NCBI GenBank assembly: GCA_011634665.1
Contig: WAEK01000009.1
Coordinates: 496,001 to 560,000 of the forward strand
Direction of reading: 5' to 3'
DNA from: Mortierella sp. BCC40632
Lineage: Eukaryota > Mortierellomycota > Mortierellomycetes > Mortierellales > Mortierellaceae
DNA: 64,000 nucleotides
Below, one piece after another: positions 49,619-60,431 of this stretch. Positions within the stretch are counted from its first letter, which is position 1. Each line of letters opens with the position of its first letter. The notes under the pieces are model-generated. The model did not search any database and was not told the DNA's origin. It saw nothing but the letters and a program-made list of their open reading frames with translations. The translations under genes were made by a program, and so were the position numbers.

Positions 49619-51205
49619 AGCTCACTCTTGTACTTCTGATGGATGGGCTGTATGTGTGTGTGTGTGTTTGTTTCTTTGTAGTCCATGGATAAGGGGGGGT
49701 GAGGAGGATTTAAAAAAGCGCAGCGAACAAAAGTCTCTGATTAGTGCAACGACCCATCATCACCACAGCTTCTCCTCCATACCTTGACCAACATAGCCGC
49801 CTTTCTCTCTTTCTCAGAATGAGAGCGATGGCTTTATTTTCACGTGGATAGTAGAACCAAGAGTATCCATTCATCTTTGCTCTCTTTCTCCTTCTCATCG
49901 TAGGACTACTTTTGCTTGCCAAGACCATTGTCGCCACCAGTCGTGCGGCTTTCCCGCTCAAAGTCAACTTGCCTCGAATACGGCTTCCCTAGCAGTCATT
50001 CCACCAATGCCATCTCTGTCTCCCTCTTCCTCTACTGCCACCTTCTGACAACTGATCCCGCCTCATGGAGCCCCTACACACGCGAGCTATCTATCCTGGG
50101 ATTGATCATCTATGCTGTCAGCATTGTCTATGGCCGACTCTATTGTGGAATGCACTCCATCACCGACTGCATCGGAGGCTCCTTGATCGGCATCTCTATC
50201 TGGGCCTTCCAATGGACCTTCCGCTCTACAATCGAGTACTACATGGTGTCCCCTGTCTGGTGGGTACCCCTGTTGGTGATTGCCCTCGGCATCTTCTTGG
50301 TCTCCATCATCCCAGACCCTGTCGACGACTGCCCTTGCTTTGATGATTGTGTAGCATTCATTGCAGTGATGATGGGTCTTATCCCTGCCAGTATCCACTA
50401 TGCATCCACCACCTACTCATCCAACTACCCAGTCCCTGCAACAATCCCTTACTCGTTCTCTGAACTGGGCGTGATCAAGAGCATCCTGCGATTGGTCTTG
50501 GGTGTCGGTGCACTATTTGTGTGGCGATTGATGGCCAAGAAGGCATTGTATCTCGCCTTGCCACCAATCTACAAGCTGTTCAGTCTGCCCTATCGACCTC
50601 ATTTCATCCCTGCAAGTACCTATCATACATTGTCGACCTATCCTATCGGTAAAGTTCCCTCGGTCATTGATTTGCCAAGCATGTCAGGAAACGCCGAAAT
50701 TGTTGGACTCCAATCATCCATGGATGTACATGAAAAGTACTCACAGGCAGCAGCACAGGCTCAGGCTAATGCGAATATCCAGGAAGAACAGTACGATGGA
50801 CTTGTGATGGGATTAAGGGCTCGTAAGGGTCAGAATACGACCGAGGGCGAGGAAAAGGTGACGATGCCATTGTTGAATTCGTATGAATCGACCCAGGATT
50901 ACAGCCACCAACACCATCACCACCAACATACAAGGGATGCATCGACCTTGAGTAATGCGACTACCGAGTGTGGTAATGATGATTTCTCGTCTGTGAACGA
51001 AAAGAATGGAGTCTATTATTCACGATTGGAGGATGAAGCCGAGGCTCTGTTGAGAGTGCAGCGGATGCACCCACCCAAGAACCGATTTGATGTTGACATT
51101 GTTGCAAAGTTGGTAGTGTATGCGGGTATTGGTGCGCTTGCTGTGGACGGTATCCCGATCTTGTTTGACCTTGTTGGATTAGCAGCAGTGCCAGTCCGTT
51201 TGTGA
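48397..51205 (+). CDS. LCB3: Sphingoid long-chain-base-1-phosphate phosphatase (LCB3/SGPP type)
   Basis: Four exons: 48397-48681, 48819-48943, 49100-49148 and 49904-51205, in phase, giving 586 residues. It is a PAP2-superfamily membrane enzyme with all three motifs: K-x6-RP as KDYFCLPRP (Lys and Asp flank the third intron), PSxH as GFPSSHS, and the R-x5-H-x3-D end in GRLYCGMHSITD. At least seven hydrophobic helices surround them. LCB3-type enzymes dephosphorylate dihydrosphingosine- and phytosphingosine-1-phosphate in the ER, feeding exogenous bases into ceramide and setting phosphorylated-base levels. The N-terminal 60 residues are Ser/Thr-rich. A 250-residue C-terminal extension has low complexity (His-rich HQHHHHQH) before two last hydrophobic stretches. 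Intron 3 is 755 bp and holds a long GA microsatellite. Confidence 0.93.
49193..49266. repeat. (GA)n microsatellite in LCB3 intron 3
   Basis: About 35 GA units sit 45 nt inside the third intron, CT-rich on the template strand. Confidence 0.95.
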
Positions 51206-51600
51206 GATGTATGTGAGAGAGAGAGAGAAAGTGGGAAAGTGAGCGAGAGAATAAGAAAGATGGGAGATATCCTCAAAACCTCGTAGAGTTAATGGAAGCG
51301 GAGGTTAATACTTACATACGTCTTACTAACCATCCTAATAAAAGGACGATCAAATAATGCTAAATCTGCGAGAGCGGTTGACTCTTTGCATGCAGAGAGT
51401 TTAAAAAAAAAAAACCTGGGACCTGGGACCTGGGATCTGTCGAGCGCCTTTGGACCAGCTAGAGCCTGTTTCGATATCAGACGAGGAGAGAGAGAGAGAG
51501 AGGATCCTCCACTACTACTACTCCTCTTCTCCTGGATGGACTATTTGAGATTAGCGTGGTCTGCAGGAGAAAAGATGCCACAAGGGGTCGGGACTTGGGC

Positions 51601-51632
<32 letters not shown>

Positions 51633-52310
51633 GGACCGTAGTCTCTTTCATGGTACCGACTCTTGGAGCCTGCGAGATACAAGAGACAGAGAGAAAGAGA
51701 AAGAGAAAGGAAAGAGACAATGGGGAGAAGGGTGGCTCATGCATTTGGATATCAACGGGCATTACTGCTTTCTACTATAACTTGCACTTTTTTTTTTTTT
51801 TTTTTTTTTACGCAACCTCATGCATCATTTGGGACCACATCGATACAACTCTACTCTCTCCCTTCTTCCACTCCCAGCTCCTTTCCTATTCTCCCTCTCC
51901 CCCTACCGACAACGCTAGTGGACTGAGCAGGAAATTTGAACGGACAAAAAAAAAAAAAACAGCCACTAGTGACGAAACGACGGAGATGGTTTCTCGTTTT
52001 GGGCGATGGAGCTTCCAGTCCGATCGAAACATTAGCGCGCATGCTCTCTATAGATAACTACTACTTTCTTAGGTGCCCTATGGTATGCATATAGACCACA
52101 TTTCTCTTCTTTTAGTTTCCCCGTCGTACATTCGTATTTCGCAACATGCACTTGAGTCATTCCTAGCTTCTTTCTTCTTTCTTTCTTTCTTTCACATACA
52201 CCATTTGACTTGTAATAGAGGCACCATTTATTCCTACTCTTTTGGAACTAGGAATAAATGCCTGCTGTGCGGCCGCGAAACATACAAGAATTCTTGACTT
52301 TCGAGAGGGC
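51206..52310. other. Spacer at the border between core and accessory regions
   Basis: It holds the LCB3 3' end, two poly-T tracts (about 51605-51632 and 51788-51809) and a GACCTGGGACCTGGGATCTG-like short tandem at about 51419-51439. No coding feature. The microsatellite-rich character of the core ends here; from about 52.3 kb to 62.8 kb long tracts are scarce. Confidence 0.5.
51337..51342 (+). terminator. AATAAA polyadenylation signal of LCB3
   Basis: A canonical hexamer 132 nt past the LCB3 stop codon. Confidence 0.45.
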
Positions 52311-52860
52311 TTATTTGCGTTTTTTCACTTTTGTCGGTGTGGAGGCCGTTTTCTCAATCATAGAAACTGCATCCCGTAATGAAGTACGTGTGTAGTATTC
52401 AAGGGTGCTGGTTCCCTGAATCTTGTTCCGACGTAAAATCTCTTCATGAGCTCGAGCAGCGAGCTGAAGGCAACTGATCATCGCAGACCTCATCTTAACG
52501 CCGAAGTCCTGCTTTCGAAGAGGAATTGTTATAAGGTCAAATTGCTGGGGACGAAAAAAACCGTGATAGTCTAGTCGCAGCAGTTTCATTTCGTCCTTGA
52601 ACGATGCGCAGCCATATACAGCTAACTACGGTGCGGGGCTGAGACATTGCTAATAGAGCGGACTTGGCTGACCCAACAATCCCACATGGCTCGTGCCAAC
52701 TTAAACTCGTCTTGGCGTCTCTTCTTCATCTCAGATTATGCAACTGAGCCGCCTCGACCAATGAAAGCTGTTAGTTGTTGTGAAGAGCCACAGCATCAGC
52801 ATACTGTCCAAGTTCTTTGGGCTCCAAAATCGGCTTTTTTTTTATTGATTCTTTCTCTCA
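52311..52860 (-). pseudogene. Degenerate gene of a Mucoromycota accessory family
   Basis: The minus strand reads as coding in three consecutive pieces in different frames: about 52855-52765, 52745-52620 and 52613-52311. The last is an intact frame of 92 codons from ATG 52589, ending in a Lys-rich tail. In-frame stops and one- or two-base shifts separate the pieces, and no splice sites explain the joins. The recognisable phrases (charged EMKKRRQDEF, LARAMWDCWV, YGCASFKDE and FDLITIPLRK) resemble, from memory, proteins of unknown function that are abundant in Mortierellomycotina genomes. I read this as a decayed copy. Function unknown. Confidence 0.45.
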
Positions 52861-54168
52861 TCGCTGGCCTTGATGAAGATTTCCAAATATCTGGACTTTA
52901 CATCATACATCTTCAAGGAAGTATGCAGAAAAATCCACGTCAGGCCTGCAAAACCCTCGCGCTCATGATATCTTCAAGGACCTCGCTTCTGAAGTTGAAA
53001 TAGTGGTTACTGATTGTGAAAAGGTTAAGAGATAGGAAACAACATATAGTAAAATAGAGCGATATGTGTGTGTCAACTTACTAGGCCATCACGATCGAGA
53101 ACAAGTACGCTGAGACCGGATCCTGCATATTTTCTGATCGAACTGCTTTTGCGACCTCGTCATAGCTGCTGGAACGAAAGACACGATCTAACGTAGGCAA
53201 CAACGTTGGCCAACGCTCGTAGATATCTGGAGATGGGTCAGCTCGTCTTGCAATAGCCGTTATATCCTTGTCCTCAAGGAAGTAGACCCTCAGTTGGCTG
53301 AACACGCTTTTGGCCATATCAAAATCATCTCGGGTAAGGCTACTACCGTTTTGGACGAGCCCTTCGTTTCCAAGGCTGTGGAGAACTATTTCATGGCCAC
53401 AGATCCCTACTTCAAGAAGGAGGTCCGGAAACGGATGGTGAAAGCGAAGGCCTCTGATCAAGGATGTGTTTTGAGCGGTTTATGATGAGTGTTTTAGTGA
53501 GACATTCAACAAACAACCTCTATCGGAATGACCACACGATCCCCCCCATCGCTGACATGTGTCCAGCTCTCGTCGGCAAGGTGGAGATTGTTGGATGGAA
53601 GGAGCCTGGACTCGAGCAAGGCACAACCCACGGGATAATGTCAATGGAGGATTCCATGGACGCTCATGTAAACCATCAGTCAACTCGCAACAACATGCCT
53701 GTCGCCCCATTTTTCTTCCCCAAGTCCAAGCCGTCGGGACCAGACTTGGTTTTCTTTTTTCGGATCGATGGTGCTCGATTGGTCCCTGTCTTTGTTCAGA
53801 TGAAGCTGCATCAAGGGTCGTCCCACTTTTCAGGGACGGACTGGAATGAGGCACTCAGCACGGTCTCGACACCCAAAATCGAGGCACACGTGAAGACCTT
53901 CCGCCAGTTCTGCCCTGACAATGTCTACATCAGCATGATTGTTGCATACCCTACCAAGTGGAGTGACAAACCTCTGGCACCTTCAGGACTCCCGAAGGAC
54001 ACAAGTGATGTTCAGCAGGTGGTGATCAACATAGGCGATAACAATTTCGGCAACATTTTCCCCCAAGAGCATGTAGATTTTATTGACCGACCCAAGAATG
54101 CTCGAAAGCGCTCTGTTGACGACGATGACAGCAACGATGACGACAGCTTCAAGAAGCAACGAAGCTAA
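52860..54168 (+). pseudogene. Crinkler-like (CRN) PD-(D/E)xK nuclease gene, frameshifted
   Basis: Coding-like plus-strand sequence occurs in three blocks. The first, about 52860-53023, changes frame near 52918. The second is 53255-53485. The third, 53464-54168, ends in an acidic and basic tail at a clean TAA. The last two blocks are clearly consecutive parts of one protein but in different frames: the overlap at 53464-53485 lacks one base near a short T run, so the product is interrupted. The C-terminal block has a nuclease-type core (GPDLVFFFRID, strand, FVQMKL), the PD...QxK form of the PD-(D/E)xK motif, and then VYISMIVAYPTKW. This matches nuclease domains of CRN-like proteins common in Mortierellomycotina and Glomeromycotina. 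No intact upstream CRN header is visible. An AATAAA lies at 54185-54190. Confidence 0.6.
53082..53290 (-). other. Coding-like minus-strand exon with GTAAGT donor, opposite the CRN pseudogene
   Basis: The minus strand reads about 68 codons of balanced composition (for example ERWPTLLPTLDRVF, then ENMQDPVSAYLFSIV), ending at a perfect GTAAGT donor at 53081-53076. It lies between two plus-strand CRN-like blocks. No partner exon is certain. It may belong to the degenerate minus-strand gene below it, or be an inverted piece of the CRN-like gene. Confidence 0.3.
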
Positions 54169-54957
54169 TCTTTCGCTGCAGCTCAATAAAATGTGTTTTC
54201 TGCTTTTGAAAAATTTGTTACTGAGTTGTTCTCATCCAGTTTGTTTGTCTCCATACCTTTTCGTATACAGAGAGATGAGCAACAGGCTAGAGGGGAAGAC
54301 GAGGATCCAGCGCCAGAGCTGGCGTTAGTTGTGAAGACGAAAAAGTCGTACTGGTCACAGTGAGGTCAAAAAGTCGTACCGGGCGTACTAGGAGGATAAA
54401 AGTGGCCTTTGGTGAAATGCGGGATTAAAGTCATGCCGGGGCGCACTGTGGGAAAAAAGTCAAAGGCATTTCTGGATGTGTAGGACTGTTGGTCAGTCCC
54501 TTCTCTAAATGGATTCACCAAATTCTCAGTATGACCAAAGAGTGGAGGAGAATAGAGGATGAGTGTGGGAAGAGCAATGCAAGTTGACACAGCGCTTGTA
54601 CTGGATAGATGGAGAGCAGTAATCAGATGGTGCGAGTCCTGGTGCGTTTAGAGAGATACTAGACAGAAATGTTTATTGGGTAAGTGAAGTATTTTTCATA
54701 ATCTCGTTAATTGAGGTCAGAGTTGGATCCTCTCTTTGGTAGGACAAAAATTGTTAGCTGTAGAAAAGCACAATAAGGGATGAGAGATGCCTGTTTTCTC
54801 TGTCCCACGGCGTCCCGCTCTTTACTCTGAAAAGGTGGAGGGCGTTAGGACAGCGTTACTACAATATTGGCCAGAGTTAACTTACTAAAAGTCCCAGAAA
54901 ATATATATAGTATTATAAGTAACTGGCTTGTGGCAGCCAAGCGTTCATAGCGACGTT

Positions 54958-54993
<36 letters not shown>

Positions 54994-55462
54994 ACTGAAG
55001 CAGAATTCAGTAAGCGTTGGATTGTTCACCCACAAATAGGGAACGTGAGCTGGGTTTAGACCGTCATGAGACAGGTTAGTTTTACCCTACTGATGAAGTG
55101 TTGTTGCAATAGTAATTGAAGCCAGTACTAGAGGAACAATTCATTCGGATAATTGGTATTTGGGTCTGCCTGAGCAGGCAATGACCCGAAGCTATCATCC
55201 GTTGGATTATGGCTGAACGTCTCAAAGGCAGAATCCAAGCTAGACGGCGACGATTACCGCCTTTTCTGATATCTAGTTGAATACGAATAGGTCTTCGGGC
55301 CCTGAGTCATACTACGTGGGGAGGTCTTGCAGTTTGAGTTCAGAAGGACGTGCCACTCATGCCAGTGCCCAGTGCGAGGAATTGGGCGACTCCAACTCGC
55401 CAGTGCCCAGTGCAAAGAATTGAAGCGATTCGCCAGTGCCCAGTGCAAGGAATTGAAGCAAC
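54169..55462. other. Spacer between the CRN-like pseudogene and the LINE
   Basis: No gene recognised. The part from about 54650 to 55250 is AT-richer than the surroundings. It ends in the CCAGTGCCCAGTGC tandem repeats (55361-55482). Confidence 0.55.
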
Positions 55463-55482
55463 TCACTCCATGCCCAGTGTAA
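55361..55482. repeat. 33-38 bp tandem repeat with GCCAGTGCCCAGTGC core
   Basis: Three clear copies of GCCAGTGCCCAGTGC start at 55361, 55399 and 55432, and a worn fourth lies near 55468. Each is followed by an AGGAATTG- or AAGAATTG-like stretch. The array touches the 3' end of the LINE, so it may be part of that element's tail or its target. Confidence 0.8.
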
Positions 55483-58400
55483 TGTGGGCCCATATTTGCG
55501 TACGTCCAAACTCTTCGATACTTTCTATGAACCTTGCCGCCATATACTTCGCCGTTGTCATCGATGTTCTATGCATCATCTTCCAGCTGCGAGTTAGCTC
55601 ATTAGGGACCATCTCTTGGTACGCCTCCATGATTCCCTGTGTTGCTGGAGCGACTTCACTCACATCCATCGTCTCCTCCACTTCTCTCGACCACATATCC
55701 TCTACTCCCTTGAAAATACCTCTAGTGATACCCAAAGCTCATCCTCCATCCTTTCAGTGAACTTTGGCTCCCTCCTGATGAAGTTTTCCTCTTTATCTTT
55801 GGCCTCTTTCTTCTGCTTCTCCCATTCCTTCACCTCCTTCCCCCACTTCGTTCTTCCATCTCCATTCAGCCTCTCAATGGCCTGATTCCACCCTTCTTCC
55901 TACTTCTCCCTGGTCGTTGTGAACTCCCACACGTACTCCATCGTCTCCGTCTCCCTATCGCACACTCGGCAATTGTCATCGTCGTACACGTCCGGGTGTC
56001 ACTTCTTCATCACCGCTTGTGTCGGTAGCATTCCATGGAGCTTCTTGATCCTCTGTGCTCTCTTTTCACAATCATCCACGCTAATGTACATGCTCCTGGA
56101 TCGGTTCTTGTTGTGAAGGTTGTCCAGTGTTGTACTTCACTCGACTGCTTTCCAATCCTTTACAAATCTCTTCATCCTCTTTTGCCTGACCCAATGTTGG
56201 TGCATTCTCACTGCAGACTGGAGTTTGAGAATCTGTCGCACATCATCTTCCGTCGTCTCTCCCATGAATATCGCCCTACACCTGCTCCCTTCCTGTACTT
56301 CATCTGGCAGCTTCCACTTCAGATTATTCCGGTTGTGTTCATCTGTTACCTGACGGTCTGCTGCTTCGTCCCCTGCGTCCCCTGAGTGTCCTCGGACCCA
56401 CTCCACTTTTATCGCCATTCCCTGATTACAGTAAGTTCTATACACCAATGCCCACCACTCTGCGTATGTTGCTCTTTGTTTCACTCCCCTTGACTCATCC
56501 AGCTTGTTTCTTACTAGCACCACGAACCCTATTACAACTGCTAGGTTGTCCAGTCCAATTGTCGTTTCCTTGTTTCGCGGACAACAAAGCACTGCCGCCA
56601 GTAATCCTACCAGCTCTGCTTTGGTGGAGGAGGCGTATCCGTCAACAGCCCCTGAGATCATCCTTTCGTAGACAGCTTCTCTCTGCACTGCTACACCGAA
56701 AGACATCCTGATCTGTTCAGCCACCAAATCTCTGAGCGATCCGTCAGAATAAAGTGTCAGGTTGTTGATCTCTTATAGTCTCTCTCCATTGTGGGATTTC
56801 CGTAATTGTTGGTGCATCTAGCTGTAATCCCTCAAAGACGTGTTCCAGTTGCGTAATCACTATTGGGTCCGTTAACGGCGTTGCCATTCCAGCTGCTGCA
56901 ACTTCTGCCTTGCGCCTGGTTGGGCTGGGTCGATCGCTGGTATTGAGATTTTCCAGCTGTGCTTGCCTGTTCTGAAGTCGTCTTCTCCTCGTCCTTGCCG
57001 TCTGCTTGGCGTATTTTTTTCTGTCTTTTCTGCGCTGGTGAATCCTCAAGAAGTGTTCCTGTTTTGCCCTTTGCGCTCTTTTTTCCCCCTCGAATACTCT
57101 TTTTTTTCTCCCTTTCTTCTTTTTCTTATCCCTCTCTTCCTCTTTTCTTTTCTTCTTTTTCTCTTTTCTCTTCCTCTTACGCCCACTCTTTTTCCATTTG
57201 CCTTTCCAACACCTCCCACTCATTTTCAAGATCCTCTTTCGCGATCCACTTGTTCCTTCCTTGTTTTGGTAGTCTTATTGCTACCCACCTACATTTCCCC
57301 CTGTTTCCTCTGCTCATACGATTCTCACAATTTTCGTATTTGCTTGCATTTGCATCGAGAAGGATTCCCTCTCCATTACCACCTTCTCCTCTCTCCTCAC
57401 TGTTCGTTCTTCTTCACGTTCTTCTCCTTCTCCTCTCTCCTCACTGTTCGTTCTTCTTCACGTTCTTCTCCTTCTCCTTCTTCTTCTTCTTCTTCATCTT
57501 CCTCTTCCTCTGTGGTGTATGACGCGTCCGTCTCGATGTTTTCCATTTGGGTGTCCACAATCATCTGTTGTCTCTCTACCCATTTGGCAATCCTCGCTTT
57601 ATGCGCCTCTTGGCCACACATTTGAGATTGAACTTGTCTAAACCATTTTGGCGGTGAGTTCTTGCCGCCATATAGCCTTTTACAATCGTTCCATGCCAAA
57701 AGGTGTGTTTTTGCTGGTTCAGTTGCTGTTCCGCAAATATCACGCCTCTTTTGTACAATTGTTTTTTAGTTTCCTCTTCTAACCTCTCTCCCAACCACTT
57801 TTGGATATTTGTTGTCCTATGTTGGACCTATGTCCATGTCCAACGTTATTCCTTTCTCCGTGAGGATCCTGCACACACCACTGATCATGTTGTGTTTTTG
57901 TTCCCTCACTTGGTTGAGTATCATGGTTGGTGTAGTTGACAGTCGTTGTGCGCATTGCAGTGCATACAAGCGCGCTCGAGTCACTCTCCCAACCAGCCCT
58001 CCGTCTCCCAGTCGTAGCCACAGACTTGCCACCTGCTCTTCTGGCTGCACGTCTTCCAGTCTCCTAACAGACCCAAGTCTGTTGTGGTGAATAACACTGT
58101 TTGGTGTTGTCTTTGGCAACTTGGACTTATGCTTTATCAGTGACACGTACTTTCCCGTGAGTCGTCTGAGCGTCGATGTCGGCAAGTTCTGGACTGACAT
58201 TCGATACAATGACCGTGGGATCAGCACTGAATTCATGATGTATGTCGCCTGCCTGCCTGTAACCTTTTTCCGACTTATCGTTTTGCATATCAAGTCGATA
58301 TCCCTCTCGATGAGATCCACTGTTGGCTTCACAACCCCTCCTGCATTAACCCATACGACCAGGATTCGTGTTGCCTCCGTCTTTGCGATTGGCCTGATCA

Positions 58401-58560
58401 AGTCCTGGTCGGCACTGAACATCAATGTCCTGTTTACACAGCTCGGATGGACTGCCATTACTACCATTTTTTGGTATTGACCTCGACTTTGTTGAGTGCA
58501 AAGAACGACATCACCGTATCCAGGATTTTTTGGGCTTGGGCTCTTGATCCGGCTATCCAC
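55463..58560 (-). mobile_element. Non-LTR (LINE) retrotransposon, 5'-truncated and decayed
   Basis: Minus-strand order: the post-catalytic end of a reverse transcriptase (58560-57817, with the helical block RILVVWVNAGG, DLIERDIDLICKTISRKK, MNSVLIPRSLYRM), connection frames (57794-56744), a type I RNase H (about 56760-56137), then a C-terminal region with a CRVCDRE zinc-knuckle-like motif, to 55463. RNase H acidic residues are visible: SDGS (frame shifted at 56744), STKAELVGLL, TIGLDNLAVV and GHSGDAGDEAADRQ. The palm with the YxDD box and any endonuclease or ORF1 are absent. Stops and frame changes occur between blocks, so it cannot be autonomous. Confidence 0.75.
57386..57477. repeat. 44-bp tandem duplication inside the LINE
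   Basis: The segment starting CTCTCCTCACTGTTCG occurs at 57391 and again at 57435 without visible mismatch, in the acidic linker coding part of the element. A recent replication slip is likely. Confidence 0.85.
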
Positions 58561-59402
58561 GTTGCTCCCATCATTAAGGGGGTAATGAGGACCTATAAAA
58601 CAGGTCCCTTGCTCCCCCTGAATAAAGCAGCTTTCTATTTCCTATTTTCAATTCAAGTTTCGTCTCGACGTCTCCCGCGCCGTGTCACTCAGGCACCAAC
58701 TGGTCCAGTTTCGCTGTAAGAATCTTTCTTTCCGCTCTATGCTCTCCTTTATTTGACCATCCCTTCTTGTTGGCCCGGAACAGATCTCCATACTTCTCCC
58801 TCGATTCCTTCACAGTAGAAGGCAGGAAAGAAAGTCCCAGATCGTAGTAACGGTTACAATCTTGGTATGTAAAAGACTCGACTAGAGTGATTGAAGTGAA
58901 TATGAAGCTCCTGAACGGTTGGCATCCGCCTCCCGTTCTGTCAAGTTCCCCCGGCCATGATAAGTGGACTTTACGGATCCATCCCAGCTTGATCCGCAAG
59001 GATCAATGCCACAAGTAATAGATCCTTCCTTTATTACTATTGCTTTATTACTCTTAGATCGAATTAGCTATTAATCAGAATATCCATCCCTCAGATTAAT
59101 CCCGGTCCTAGCCTTACCTTCCTAACATAAGTCTTGGTCCTCGGACTGGTACTAGCTATTATCAAAGAGTAGAGTATATATTAATTGTAGTTCTTTGTCT
59201 TTCAGTTATTACACCGCAGTGCCCTGTGAATCGCAGCGAACGAAAAAGGATCTGGTAGAAAATGCTGTCATCAGTGGATAGCATAGGACTGTTGGCGACA
59301 CAGAAGTTCAATGACAAGCACCCGGATCGCAAGCCAGCAGTATGGAAGGACATCACATCTTTCCAAACCATTATGGAACAAAAATGGTGAGGCTAACGTA
59401 GA
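58561..59402. other. Transposon-derived or unassigned sequence
   Basis: It contains a 104-codon minus-strand frame (58999-58685) with balanced composition whose family I do not recognise, and AT-rich sequence at about 59020-59180. Probably degraded element sequence. Confidence 0.35.
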
Positions 59403-59757
59403 CACTTGTAGATGAAGATGCACCGGATAGAAACCGTCGATACAGAGCCACTGGAGACTGGTGGACAGTAGAAGACTTTTATCGAGGGATCACACCTATG
59501 TGGCTGACAGACGAGATACGCCAGGAAGCAGACGTTCCCTTGGAGATGGCGAGAAAGGTGGCATTCACTTTGTGCAGTGACATCGCGGATCGAACATTTG
59601 ATCATATCTGGGTTCCACGCTGTAAAGAAGTCGCAAGATGTGAGATAAAAGCCATATTACAACCGGTCAAAAGCGCAAGAGAATCAGACCAGAAGGATCC
59701 GGAGGCAAGGAAGAATGGACAAATTGGTTCAAACGAGGCTACAATATGGATGGTATA
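59403..59757 (+). mobile_element. C-terminal fragment of a LINE-type polyprotein, opposite orientation
   Basis: One open frame of about 118 codons ends at 59755-59757. It has no start codon that fits a stand-alone gene. The block MWLTDEIRQEADVPLEMARK, ALFT-like CSDIADRTFDHIW and PRCKEVARCE resembles, from memory, the C-terminal end of LINE polyproteins in Mortierellomycotina. It lies on the strand opposite the larger LINE, so it is a separate insertion or a rearranged piece. Confidence 0.4.
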
Positions 59758-60431
59758 GCGGATTTCTATGATTGTTGTGAACGGCAGCAGCAGCACATCA
59801 TAGATCAACAATGATGCGCCCGCTGTCCGGGTTCCGAGACGAAATACGAAGGAGATGCAGCTCTCCGAATGAGTTTTTGTGGCATGACAACGGCCTCTTT
59901 CATGGAGAAGATGGAGGGGGAGCTGTCCGATGGAAGTTTTAGTGAGGTAGGTTTCCTACTTCCAACAATGGCAGATTGGCAGGCGTTGACTAGACTGGTT
60001 TATAGTAGTGTTTATTTGGCTAGGCCTATGGCTACTAGCTGAAATCTCATTATATAAAGCAGACAAAAAAAGCAATAGCAAGTAACCATTCACTCTGCAA
60101 TAAAGTTTACCTTCCCTTCATACCTGTGCCGCTCAGACGGACTTTGCTCATTTAAAACCTAGGGGAAACTGCATTGACTACCAGGCATTTTGTCTTCGAC
60201 AATAATGATCGATGGGTGGAGTACAGAAGTGTGAGAGTTACTTAAGGTTAGACTTGACAATTTTTTTGTCCGATGTTCCCCAAGACCGTCGTCGGCGGGT
60301 TGTCTCCTCTGGTTTCAAGATCTCCTTCTATTATCAAATAGATATTTGAATAATCGAAATAAAAGTTATTTCAAAAAGCGCTTGTATAACAGTTGTATAA
60401 CAGTTGTACAGTACATTTGTGTCATATCATA
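59758..60431. other. Spacer between the LINE fragment and the orphan accessory gene
   Basis: AT-rich; no coding feature recognised. It holds the 3' UTR of the minus-strand gene to its right. Confidence 0.55.
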
